Below are positions 55,294 through 63,073 of a DNA stretch of 64,000 nucleotides, piece by piece. Below the pieces are notes generated by a model. The model was not told where the DNA came from. It worked only from the letters and a program-made list of their open reading frames with translations, and did not search any database. This DNA is from an uncultured Lachnospiraceae bacterium (lineage in GTDB: Bacteria > Bacillota > Clostridia > Lachnospirales > Lachnospiraceae): contig CAKXYI010000001.1 of assembly GCA_934899185.1 (NCBI GenBank), forward strand, positions 434,001-498,000. Reading direction: 5' to 3'. The translations under genes and the position numbers were made by a program. Numbering within the stretch: the first letter of the stretch is position 1; each line of letters opens with the position of its first letter.

Positions 55294-56343
55294 CTACTTT
55301 TCAAATCTCTTGAGTGAGATATCAATGATCTGCTGACAAAGTGCCGGGAAGTTTACGCCTATGACGGCTGCCTCTTGCGGTAAAAGGCTGGTCGGTGTCA
55401 TGCCCGGCAGTGTATTTGCCTCCAGGCAGAAGATCTGATTATTCTCATTGAGTAAAAAGTCCATACGGGAATAGGTTTCCAAGCCCAGTGCTTCTACGAC
55501 CATTTCTGCATAGCGCTGCATCTGTGTCGTAATATCCGCTGGTAAATCTGCCGGACAGGTCTCTACCGTACTACCTGCCGCATACTTGTTCTTATAATCA
55601 TAAAATCCCTGGATCGGTGCGATTTCAATGACCGGAAGCGCCTTACCCTCGATGACACCGACAGAGAACTCACGTCCCTGAATATAATCCTCTACGACAA
55701 CCTGATCTTCCCAGACAAAAGCATCCGCTAATGCCTTTTTGTACTCTGTCTCATTGTGCACAATAGAAACACCGATGGAAGATCCGCCACAAGCCGGCTT
55801 TACTACACACGGATAAGCCAGTGGCTGTCTCGGTGCGTCTGCCTCCTCCACACTTAGGGAAAATCCCTGTGGGCAAGGAATGCCATAAGACTTTAAAAAT
55901 TCTTTGGAAATCCCCTTATCCATAGCGATCGCACTGCTCAGATAGCCATTTCCCGTATAACGGATGCCAAACAGATCAAAGGCTGCCTGCACCTTACCAT
56001 TTTCACCGTTCTCGCCGTGCAATGCCATAAAGACCACATCCGCCTTGCGGCAGATCGCAATCACATTCGGTCCAAAGAAGCAGTCTGACTGGTCTGCTCT
56101 GGAAGCCTTGACCGTCGCGATATCCGGTGCCGTATCTGGAATATCTGATACCTCCACGCTTGCCTCCTCTGTATGCTCAAAAATATTACTAATATCTTCC
56201 TCTGTATCATGGTACCCCAGAAATACATCCAGCAACAAAACCTTGTGTCCCAGACTCCGCAAAGCCTTGCAAACCATATCTCCTGATTTAAAGGATACAT
56301 CTCTCTCGGTACTCAATCCACCTGCCAAAACTACGATATTCAT
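55294..56343 (-). CDS. ddl: D-alanine--D-alanine ligase
   Basis: 349 residues. ATP-grasp motifs: VVLAGGLSTERDVSF, HGENGENGKVQAAFDL, KPACGGSSIGVSIV, EDYIQGREFSVGVIEG, NTLPGMTPTSLLPQ. The substrate-pocket tail reads RMDFLLNENNQIFCLEANTLPGMT with Asn-Thr-Leu, typical of D-Ala-D-Ala (not D-Lac) ligases. Operon with murF. Confidence 0.96.
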   Translation of the reverse strand: MNIVVLAGGLSTERDVSFKSGDMVCKALRSLGHKVLLLDVFLGYHDTEEDISNIFEHTEEASVEVSDIPDTAPDIATVKASRADQSDCFFGPNVIAICRKADVVFMALHGENGENGKVQAAFDLFGIRYTGNGYLSSAIAMDKGISKEFLKSYGIPCPQGFSLSVEEADAPRQPLAYPCVVKPACGGSSIGVSIVHNETEYKKALADAFVWEDQVVVEDYIQGREFSVGVIEGKALPVIEIAPIQGFYDYKNKYAAGSTVETCPADLPADITTQMQRYAEMVVEALGLETYSRMDFLLNENNQIFCLEANTLPGMTPTSLLPQEAAVIGVNFPALCQQIIDISLKRFEK

Positions 56344-56389
56344 ATCTTAACTCCTTGCTTTCTTAAAATGATGCCCCTATTATAGCATT

Positions 56390-57319
56390 TCAAAAAATCA
56401 CAAACAAGGTTCTTCTATCCCATAGTCTTTTTTCGATCTGTGCCCGACTTCCCTTTTCCTTGACCAGATGACAATTCAAATGATGTAGCAGGGTCTGCGC
56501 CCGATAATAAGCATCCATATCCTGCAACATCCGGTAGGCTTCCATCTGCAAGCGGAGCACATATAATACGGAAGAAAGTCCGCCCTCTTTTTGCAAAATC
56601 CCGATCGCCTGATCGCAAAAATACAGGGCTTCCTTGGGCTTTTCCATCTCCAACAGACAGACTGCCATATTATGACAAAGCGCCGCCCGCACACTCCAAG
56701 ACAGGCGCACATCCTCCGCCGACTTCTGCCCATAGCGGCAGAGACGCAGTAAGATAGATGCACTTTCCCGGTATTCCCCACGCCACATATGCCCGATGGC
56801 AAGATTGTTGAGGATCCAGAGCTGCACTTCCGACAATTCCGCAAATGGTATCTTATCCATTCCCTGTCGCTTTTTGGTCTTTCCCTGCGCAGCGCTCTCC
56901 CAAATGGTGCGACAACAGCCCAGATAGTCTTCCTGCGGGATTGCCTCATTCATATAAAGCCAGATCACATGTGCCATGCCATAGAATTGACGCTCCCGGA
57001 TGTCCTGAGCCCCTTTCATTTTCTGCAATTTCAGTAGTTGCTCATCTACATGCTCTTTCTGCCATGTCTGTAAAGCGTGCAAAAGTTCGCGGCAGGTCTG
57101 CTCTTTTTCCTCCTGCTCCTGCCAATAGGCATAAGAATAGCCAGACTCCCCCAGACGCTCCATCAATAACTGATAGATCTGTCTGGACGGAATCTGGCTT
57201 CCATTTTCTACGCGTGATAAATAACCGGCGGTACAAATACCCTCCACCAATGCTTCCTGTGTCATCCCCTGCTCTATGCGGATCCTGCGTAAGATCCGTC
57301 CCATAGATTGTTCTTTCAT
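56390..57319 (-). CDS. HTH-TPR regulator (RRNPP-like)
   Basis: 309 residues. N-terminal XRE HTH (LRRIRIEQGMTQEALVEGICTAGYLSRVENG) followed by about 230 residues of paired helices with TPR-like repeats, for example CHNMAVCLLEMEKPKEALYFCDQAIGIL and WILNNLAIGHMWRGEYRESASILLRL. This is the architecture of peptide-responsive RRNPP regulators and of Rgg/MutR relatives. No peptide precursor gene is visible nearby, so a ligand is unknown. An extended -10 promoter and a small inverted repeat lie just upstream. Confidence 0.8.
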   Translation of the reverse strand: MKEQSMGRILRRIRIEQGMTQEALVEGICTAGYLSRVENGSQIPSRQIYQLLMERLGESGYSYAYWQEQEEKEQTCRELLHALQTWQKEHVDEQLLKLQKMKGAQDIRERQFYGMAHVIWLYMNEAIPQEDYLGCCRTIWESAAQGKTKKRQGMDKIPFAELSEVQLWILNNLAIGHMWRGEYRESASILLRLCRYGQKSAEDVRLSWSVRAALCHNMAVCLLEMEKPKEALYFCDQAIGILQKEGGLSSVLYVLRLQMEAYRMLQDMDAYYRAQTLLHHLNCHLVKEKGSRAQIEKRLWDRRTLFVIF

Positions 57320-57331
57320 ATGCTCATCCTC

Positions 57332-57354
57332 CCCCTAATGGGGATATTATAGCA
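57332..57354 (-). promoter_or_regulatory. Extended -10 promoter and inverted repeat before the HTH-TPR gene
   Basis: Minus strand TGCTATAAT (57354-57346) followed closely by CCCC-ATTA-GGGG (57343-57332), which runs into the GGAGG ribosome site. The repeat could be an operator or a small hairpin masking the ribosome site. Confidence 0.4.
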
Positions 57355-57413
57355 TCCCGGGAATCCGCAGACCTAATGGCATTTTGCAAAAGCAGACGGC
57401 TATTCGCAAGATT

Positions 57414-57947
57414 TTAAAATTCCGGTTCGATCAAGCCGTATGTATTGCCTTTTCTCTTGTAAACAACATTGACTTCCTCGGTCTCAGCATTCAGAAATAC
57501 GAAGAAATCATGTCCAAGCAACTCCATCTGCACACATGCATCTTCCGGATACATAGGTTTAATGCCGAATCTCTTGGAACGGATGATGCGGATCTCGTCG
57601 TCGTCCTCGCCGCTACCCTTTTCCAAGTATTCCTGTGCAAAAAACTTCTCAGCACTCTGCTGCTTTGTCACGATCTTGTTACGGTATTTCTTTAACTGAC
57701 GTTCAATCGTCTCCACAACAACCTCAATGGAAACGTACATATCATTGCTAACCTGCTCTGCACGGATAACGCTACCCTTGACCGGTATGGTCACCTCTAT
57801 CTTCTGGCGCTCCTTCTCTACACTCAATGTCACATGCGCCTCAGTCTCCGGTGCAAAATATTTCTCCAGTTTGGAGAGTCTCTCTGTCACTGCCTCCTTC
57901 AGTCCATCGGTAAGTTCAATGTTTTTTCCTGTGATTGTAATTCTCAT
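57414..57947 (-). CDS. hpf: Long-form ribosome hibernation promoting factor
   Basis: 177 residues from the ATG at 57947, 9 bases after GGGG; the upstream ATG abuts the site. N-terminal RaiA/YfiA fold (MRITITGKNIELTDGLKEAVTERLSKLEKYF), a charged linker and a C-terminal dimerisation domain (IRIIRSKRFGIKPMYPEDACVQMELLGHDFFVF). Long HPF links two 70S ribosomes into inactive 100S particles in stationary phase. Own promoter upstream. Confidence 0.95.
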   Translation of the reverse strand: MRITITGKNIELTDGLKEAVTERLSKLEKYFAPETEAHVTLSVEKERQKIEVTIPVKGSVIRAEQVSNDMYVSIEVVVETIERQLKKYRNKIVTKQQSAEKFFAQEYLEKGSGEDDDEIRIIRSKRFGIKPMYPEDACVQMELLGHDFFVFLNAETEEVNVVYKRKGNTYGLIEPEF

Positions 57948-58001
57948 GATGTCCATCCCCTTTTCACATTATATTTGATACCGTGTGAATATCATGGTTC
58001 A

Positions 58002-58029
58002 ATTATAACATATTACGTTTTTAGAACAA
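58002..58029 (-). promoter_or_regulatory. Probable hpf promoter
   Basis: Minus strand: -35 TTGTTC (58029-58024), 16-base spacer, -10 TATAAT (58007-58002), giving a ~50-base leader containing a TTCACA...TGTGAA inverted repeat. Confidence 0.5.
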
Positions 58030-58164
58030 GTAGTTTTCAGAAAAATAAAATTTATTTTATAAATTGTTCATACAGTTAGACACAACATATCCCCGTATTT
58101 GCGCTTTATTCCGCTCTTTGTTATAGTGAAAATAAATTTGTATGCTATCTAAAGGAGAACGATC

Positions 58165-58896
58165 ATGTATAAAGTTGCATTTGTATCCGGTGCCTCCCGT
58201 GGGATTGGGCGCGCCATTGCCACAAGCCTTGCCAAAGAGGGCTATCATCTGGGGCTGGTCTGCCGGGAAAATCAAAAGATGCTGGAAGACCTGGCGGAAG
58301 ATCTGCGCGCCACCTATCATATCGAAGTCCTGACCTTTACCGGGGATGTCGGTGATCCATCTTTTGTAAAGACTCTTGCTGAGGAAATGCTTTCGCATTT
58401 TTCGCAGATCGATGTGCTTGTCAACAATGCAGGTATCTCCCATATCGGACTCCTGACCGATATGTCGGTTGAAGAATGGAATCAGATCCTTTCCGTCAAT
58501 CTGTCCTCCTGCTTCTACACTGCCAAGGCATTTGTTCCAGCCATGGTGCAAAAACAGAGCGGTCAGATCCTAAACATTTCTTCTATGTGGGGCAATGTCG
58601 GGGCTTCCTGTGAAGTCGCTTACTCCGCTTCCAAGGGCGGCATCCATGCTTTTACAAAGGCTCTTGCCAAAGAACTGGCACCATCCCAGATTGCCGTCAA
58701 TGCCATTGCCTGTGGTGTCATTGATACCGACATGAACGGCTTTTTGAATGCAGAAGAACGTTCCGACCTGGAGGCAGAAATCCCAGCCGGTCGCTTTGCC
58801 CAGCCGGAAGAAGTCGCCGAGGCAGTAATGCAAGTGATAAATATGCCATCCTATCTGACCGGACAGATCATTTCCATGGATGGAGGATATATCTAA
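58165..58896 (+). CDS. Short-chain dehydrogenase, FabG-like
   Basis: 243 residues. Classical SDR: cofactor loop VSGASRGIGRAIA, NNAGIS, catalytic Ser in ILNISSMWGN, YSASKGG (YxxxK) and a C-terminal LTGQIISMDGGYI. NADP preference is likely from the Arg after the loop. Resembles 3-oxoacyl-ACP reductase, but no fatty-acid genes are adjacent, so it may be a different carbonyl reductase. AAAGGAGAAC site. Confidence 0.88.
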   Translation: MYKVAFVSGASRGIGRAIATSLAKEGYHLGLVCRENQKMLEDLAEDLRATYHIEVLTFTGDVGDPSFVKTLAEEMLSHFSQIDVLVNNAGISHIGLLTDMSVEEWNQILSVNLSSCFYTAKAFVPAMVQKQSGQILNISSMWGNVGASCEVAYSASKGGIHAFTKALAKELAPSQIAVNAIACGVIDTDMNGFLNAEERSDLEAEIPAGRFAQPEEVAEAVMQVINMPSYLTGQIISMDGGYI

Positions 58897-58965
58897 ACCG
58901 TTCGTGGCGTTTTGCGTTCCAACTATGCGTTATGTGAAATTCAGGCAAATTCAAATTTTCCTGTT

Positions 58966-59000
58966 CTATCATTTATTTAATTACAAATGATAAATGATAG
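58966..59000. promoter_or_regulatory. 11-base inverted repeat, probable operator of the XRE regulator
   Basis: CTATCATTTAT (58966-58976) and ATAAATGATAG (58990-59000), perfect arms separated by 13 bases, the right arm touching the ribosome site of the XRE gene. A further ATCATTT-like copy lies in the spacer (AAATGAT). Placement fits autorepression; a leader hairpin is the alternative. Confidence 0.6.
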
Positions 59001-59011
59001 GAGAAGCACTT

Positions 59012-59359
59012 ATGTCATCAATGCTGTTAGGGGAGCGTATCACTAATCTCATGGAACTGCAAAACACCAGCAAAAAGCAGGTCTGTGAATCCTTACATAT
59101 TCATCCATCCACCTTTAGTGGCTATCTTTCGGGCAAACGTCAGCCAAGTTACGATATTCTTATGCGCATGGCAGCCTATTTCAACACGACCTGCGATTAT
59201 CTGCTCGGTTACAGGCCACCAGAAAATTCTATGCCGGACTTGTCCGATGATGCCGTTGCCATCTTGCAGGCTTGTGGCAACCTTACACCGGAGGGACAGG
59301 ACATCCTAAAGGATGAGATCAAACTGATCCTGCGGCATTACCAGAAGCAGCCAAAGTAG
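59012..59359 (+). CDS. XRE-family transcriptional regulator
   Basis: 115 residues from the ATG at 59012 (AGGAGAAG site). HTH_3 domain in the first 65 residues (LGERITNLMELQNTSKKQVCESL, HPSTFSGYLSGKRQPSYDIL, AAYFNTTCDYLLGY). The C-terminal ~50 residues (AVAILQACGNLTPEGQDILKDEIKLIL) may dimerise. Common small repressor type of Firmicutes; target unknown apart from the repeat in its own leader. Confidence 0.88.
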   Translation: MSSMLLGERITNLMELQNTSKKQVCESLHIHPSTFSGYLSGKRQPSYDILMRMAAYFNTTCDYLLGYRPPENSMPDLSDDAVAILQACGNLTPEGQDILKDEIKLILRHYQKQPK

Positions 59360-59400
59360 GTTGGCACAGAGGCGCATAGGCGGAGGCTGGTATATTGGTA

Positions 59401-60012
59401 TTACAGATAGTTTGAGACACATAAGCAAGACTGACGCGAGTAGTTTAGGTGGCTTGGATCAGTTTGGCTAATGGAAAATGTCGCCAAATTCTGTGTCTCT
59501 AAAAAGAGGATTGCCGGCTTGAGTGCCAACGCCCGCGCAATGGAAACACGCTGCTGCTGTCCGCCGGACAACTGGCAGGGATATGAATCTGCACGATCTG
59601 CAAGTCCCATCTTTTTCAGCAGTTCCCGGGCTTCTGCCTCCACCTGCTCTTCGGGACGCTTTTGCACACGGATCGGCGCATCCGTGATATTTTTCAAGAC
59701 AGAGAAATGCGGAAAGAGATTGAAATTCTGAAAAACAAGTCCAAAACTCCCCATTGCCTGTTTGATCTGTGCCTTATTCCCATAGACTGCCCTACCATTT
59801 TCTGAGCGCACGACTTCCTGCCCCTGATAAGACAGACTACCGTCGTCCAGCGTCTCCAAAAAAGTCGCACAGCGAATCAAAGTTGATTTGCCGGAACCGG
59901 AAGGGCCTATGATAGAAACCACCTGTCCCTCGGATACCGACAGATCAATGGCTTTTAAAACTTCCACGCCGTCAAAAGACTTTTTTGCGTGTTTTAATTC
60001 TAATATATTCAT
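59401..60012 (-). pseudogene. Truncated polar amino-acid ABC transporter ATPase (GlnQ type)
   Basis: Intact N-terminal 168 residues: Walker A IIGPSGSGKSTLIRCA, Q-loop LVFQNFNLFPH and signature LSGGQQQRVSIARALALKP. At the Walker B (ILFFDEPTSALD in the family) the frame reads ILFLETQNLATFSIS and ends 28 codons later. The aspartate-glutamate pair, D-loop and H-loop are gone, so the product cannot hydrolyse ATP. The missing 3' part is not found downstream, so it is a deletion rather than a simple insertion or frameshift. Confidence 0.85.
59411..59502. repeat. Short segment bounded by inverted repeats at the ABC remnant junction
   Basis: TTTGAGACACA at 59411-59421 and TGTGTCTCTAAA at 59492-59503 bound ~92 bases with no gene. 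The recognisable ATPase sequence stops exactly at the inner edge (about 59502). May be a leftover insertion sequence end; too short to assign. Confidence 0.4.
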
Positions 60013-60030
60013 CCAGATATCCTTCCTATC

Positions 60031-60429
60031 CTACCGGTAATATGTCATCTTCTTCTCAAAGAATTCCATGATCGCCGCCACAACAAAATTGAAAATGTAA
60101 TAGAAAACGGCTGCCGCCACAAAAGGCACCATGCTCTTTTGGGATGCCGCCAGTGCCTTTGCCTGCGTAAACATTTCCGCATAGGCAATGGAAAATGCCA
60201 GTGACGTATCCTTTACCAAGGTGATCACTTCATTGGTCACAGATGGCAGGATTCGCTTGATCACCTGTGGCAGAATGATGATAAAAAAGGTCTGCGTTCT
60301 GCTATAGCCCAGCACCTTGGCGGCCTCGTACTGTCCTTTTGGCATAGAGGCAATACCACTGCGGTAGATCTCTGCAAAGTAAGCTGCATACTTTAGCGCG
60401 CTAATATGTTGAAAGAGTACCACAAGCAA
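60031..60429 (-). pseudogene. Truncated amino-acid ABC transporter permease
   Basis: 132 residues equal to the C-terminal part of a His/Glu/Gln-type permease, with the AEIYRSGI segment, the EAA loop GQYEAAKVLGYSRTQTFFIIILPQ and last membrane helices (VPFVAAAVFYYIFNFVV). The N-terminal helices expected before ~60400 are absent and replaced by unrelated sequence. With the broken ATPase next to it and no binding protein, this is an operon remnant cut at both ends. Confidence 0.82.
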
Positions 60430-60449
60430 GTATTGATGTAAAGGATAAA

Positions 60450-61430
60450 TTATTTATAGGTAGAAAGGATTTGTTCCAGATGCTCCTGATAAGACCTGCG
60501 CACCGTCTCCGGTCCAAGGATCTGAATCCCCGGACCCAGACCTGTGATCCAGCCAAAAAACTGCGGACTGACCTCCACCTCGGTACGCACCAGGATATCC
60601 TCGCCCTCTTTCCGCATCCTTACCTCTGTGCCAAAGCGGTCAATCATAACGCCTGCCATGTATTTTGGCGCACGCAAGGTTACGATCTCCGCCGCTCCGG
60701 CAAACATACTAAATCGCTTCTTGGCATAGTCTGCTTTCTGGTCTTCGATCGCTAGGACATCTTTACTGCGCTTATCCTCCATCTCTTGTGCTCCCAGGAT
60801 CTTGTCTGCACGGTAATGACGCACCGCAGATGCCTCCTCGTCCCATGCCACAAGATAATAGTATTCATTGTCCCACAGCAAAAAAGCCGGGCTGACCTCA
60901 TACCATTTCCCCCCATGGCGTAGGGTCTGTTCTTTCTTATCATTCCATTCCAGATACTGAAAGGTCATTTTGTGGTTGTTGTCAATACACTGATAGATCT
61001 CATCGATCGTGTAGTAGATACGCTCGTTTGCCATTTTGACACGATCCGACACAACAACCTGCCGGTGGAGGTGCCTGCCCTGATAGGCGCTTCCCAGATG
61101 TTCGATCTTTTGCACCAGTTCGCGCGATTTTTTCTCTGTGATAAACTTGGACGCCGCCACCGCATCTACCAGCAGTTTTAATTCTGCCAGTTCAAAGGTC
61201 CGCTCTGCCAAATAAAAGCCATTCTGCTCCGGGGCTTTTTCAATATCCATCCCATAATCCTGCAAGGCACGGATATCGCGATAAATGCTTTTCCGCTCCG
61301 CCACGATCCCCCTTGCCTCCAATTTCTCGATGATCTGCGCCGCCGTGATCGGATGTTCCTCATCCGTCTCCCGCAGAAAAATCTCCATTATATAAAGAAG
61401 TTTTTGCTTCTGATTTCCTACATTTGCCAT
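60450..61430 (-). CDS. WYL-domain transcriptional regulator
   Basis: 326 residues from the ATG at 61430 (GAGGTG site). N-terminal winged helix (KQKLLYIMEIFLRETDEEHPITAAQIIEKLEARGI, ERKSIYRDIRALQDYG), then a WYL domain with YYLVAWDEEASAVRHYRADKI and a C-terminal WCX extension (VSPQFFGWITGLGPGIQILGPETV). WYL regulators bind ligands or nucleic acid. Divergent from the glycerol-3-phosphate dehydrogenase-type operon, which it may control (inference). Confidence 0.9.
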   Translation of the reverse strand: MANVGNQKQKLLYIMEIFLRETDEEHPITAAQIIEKLEARGIVAERKSIYRDIRALQDYGMDIEKAPEQNGFYLAERTFELAELKLLVDAVAASKFITEKKSRELVQKIEHLGSAYQGRHLHRQVVVSDRVKMANERIYYTIDEIYQCIDNNHKMTFQYLEWNDKKEQTLRHGGKWYEVSPAFLLWDNEYYYLVAWDEEASAVRHYRADKILGAQEMEDKRSKDVLAIEDQKADYAKKRFSMFAGAAEIVTLRAPKYMAGVMIDRFGTEVRMRKEGEDILVRTEVEVSPQFFGWITGLGPGIQILGPETVRRSYQEHLEQILSTYK

Positions 61431-61488
61431 CTGACACCTCGTTAAAAAAATAACTTTTAAATATGACCCATTTTTTTCCATTTGGGTA

Positions 61489-61517
61489 TTGTAGCCACCA
61501 TTTTTACGTGCTATAAT
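61489..61517 (+). promoter_or_regulatory. Promoter of the glycerol-3-phosphate dehydrogenase-type operon
   Basis: -35 TTGTAG, 17-base spacer, perfect -10 TATAAT, start near 61524, leaving a ~100-base leader that contains a terminator. Confidence 0.65.
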
Positions 61518-61551
61518 CATATCACAAAATAAATAAATTACCAGAGATGAG

Positions 61552-61601
61552 AGCAAGGTAGATAGGCGAATAGAATTCGCTTTATTTATCTTGCTTTTTT
61601 T
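61552..61601 (+). terminator. Leader terminator (attenuator) before the dehydrogenase gene
   Basis: Long stem: AGCAAGGTAGATAGGCGAAT pairs with ATTCGCTTTATTTATCTTGC (mostly Watson-Crick plus wobble), loop AGA, then TTTTTT. It sits between a good promoter and the ribosome site of the first gene, so it must be read through. GlpP-type antitermination by a glycerol-3-phosphate-responsive RNA-binding protein, as on Bacillus glpD, is the likely explanation. Confidence 0.75.
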
Positions 61602-61625
61602 ATGCAAAGAAAGGAGTCGTTACAT

Positions 61626-63059
61626 ATGTATGATGTAGCAATTGTTGGTGCTGGCGTAGTCGGCAGTGCCATCGCAAGAGAATTATCCAAGTACAAAGTA
61701 AACGCATGTGTCATTGAAAGAGACGAAGACGTTTGCAACGGAACATCAAAAGCCAATAGTGCTATCGTTCACGCAGGTTTTGATGCTACCCCGGGAACCT
61801 TAAAGGCAAAACTAAATGTCAGAGGAAATGAGATGATGGATCAGTTATCCAAGGATCTGGATTTCCCATTTAAGAGAAACGGTTCTCTCGTTGTTTGCAC
61901 CAAGGATCAGGATCCATCTCTTCTTGATGAATTATTAGAAAAAGGAAAGAAAAACGGCGTTCCGGATCTTCGCATCTTAGATCGTGACGAACTCATCCAG
62001 ATGGAGCCAAATCTTGCCGATGATGTTGTCAAAGCACTTTACGCTCCTACCGGTGCCATCGTTTGTCCATTCCATCTGACCATGGCATTTGCAGAAAATG
62101 CAGCCGACAACGGCGTAGAATTCTTCTTAAATACAGAAGTAACAGACATCAGCAAAGCAGATGATCATTACGTAATCAAAACGGACAAAGATACCATCGA
62201 AGCAAAGGTTGTTGTAAACGCAGCCGGTGTTTACGCCGACAAGTTTAACAACATGGTAAGCGAACACAAGTTACAGATCATCGCCCGCCGCGGTCAGTAC
62301 ATGTTGCTTGACAAGAGCGCAGGCAACCATGTCAGCCACACCATCTTCCAGTTGCCTAGCAAGATGGGCAAGGGTGTTTTGGTTACACCTACCGTACACG
62401 GCAACCTTCTGGTCGGACCTACCGCAGAAGATGTAGACAATAAAGAAGGTATCAACACAACAGCAGAGGGACTTGGTTCTTTGGGAGCAACCAGTGCTCA
62501 GTCTGTCAAGAACGTACCTCTCCGTCAGGTCATCACATCCTTTGCCGGACTTCGTGCTCATGAAGTTGGCGGTGATTTCGTTATTGGCGAAGCAGAAGAT
62601 GCAGAGGGCTTCTTCAACGCAGCCGGTATTGAATCTCCTGGTCTTTCTTCCGCACCAGCCATCGGCGAAATGGTTGCTACACAAGTTGCAGAAAAGTTGG
62701 GATTAGAAAAGAATCCTTCCTTCAGCGGACATCGCAAGGGTATCCTCAATCCGGCAACTCTTTCTATTGAGGAAAGAAACGAACTCATCAAAAAACAGCC
62801 GGCATACGGAAATATCATCTGCCGTTGCGAAATGATCACAGAAGGTGAGATCTTAGATGCGATCCACAGAACCTTAGGTGCCAGATCCTTAGATGCTGTA
62901 AAGCGTAGAACAAGAGCCGGCATGGGACGTTGTCAGGCAGGCTTCTGCTCACCGAAAACAATGGAGATTTTGGAGCGTGAAGTTCCAATGAGCATGTTTG
63001 ATGTAACTAAGAATGGCAAAGATGCCAAGATTGTATTTGGTTACAACAAGAAGATATAA
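61626..63059 (+). CDS. FAD-dependent glycerol-3-phosphate dehydrogenase-type oxidoreductase with [2Fe-2S] tail
   Basis: 477 residues from the ATG at 61626 (AAAGGAG site). FAD-binding YDVAIVGAGVVGSAIARELS, DAO-type fold, AGVYADKFNNM and GLRAHEVGGDFVIG. The C-terminal BFD-like domain has cysteines in CRCEM and GRCQAGFC for a [2Fe-2S] cluster. The layout matches GlpA-type anaerobic G3P dehydrogenases and their relatives; L-2-hydroxyglutarate oxidase-like activity cannot be excluded. The leader attenuator and the partner gene at 63074 support a glycerol-phosphate role. Confidence 0.85.
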   Translation: MYDVAIVGAGVVGSAIARELSKYKVNACVIERDEDVCNGTSKANSAIVHAGFDATPGTLKAKLNVRGNEMMDQLSKDLDFPFKRNGSLVVCTKDQDPSLLDELLEKGKKNGVPDLRILDRDELIQMEPNLADDVVKALYAPTGAIVCPFHLTMAFAENAADNGVEFFLNTEVTDISKADDHYVIKTDKDTIEAKVVVNAAGVYADKFNNMVSEHKLQIIARRGQYMLLDKSAGNHVSHTIFQLPSKMGKGVLVTPTVHGNLLVGPTAEDVDNKEGINTTAEGLGSLGATSAQSVKNVPLRQVITSFAGLRAHEVGGDFVIGEAEDAEGFFNAAGIESPGLSSAPAIGEMVATQVAEKLGLEKNPSFSGHRKGILNPATLSIEERNELIKKQPAYGNIICRCEMITEGEILDAIHRTLGARSLDAVKRRTRAGMGRCQAGFCSPKTMEILEREVPMSMFDVTKNGKDAKIVFGYNKKI

Positions 63060-63073
63060 GGAGGAGCACGAAA

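Noticed and set aside
60410-60430. Direct repeat AAGCAAG at both ends of the ABC remnant (59423 and 60425 regions)
   Set aside because: Seven bases only, easily chance; not enough to claim a recombination junction.
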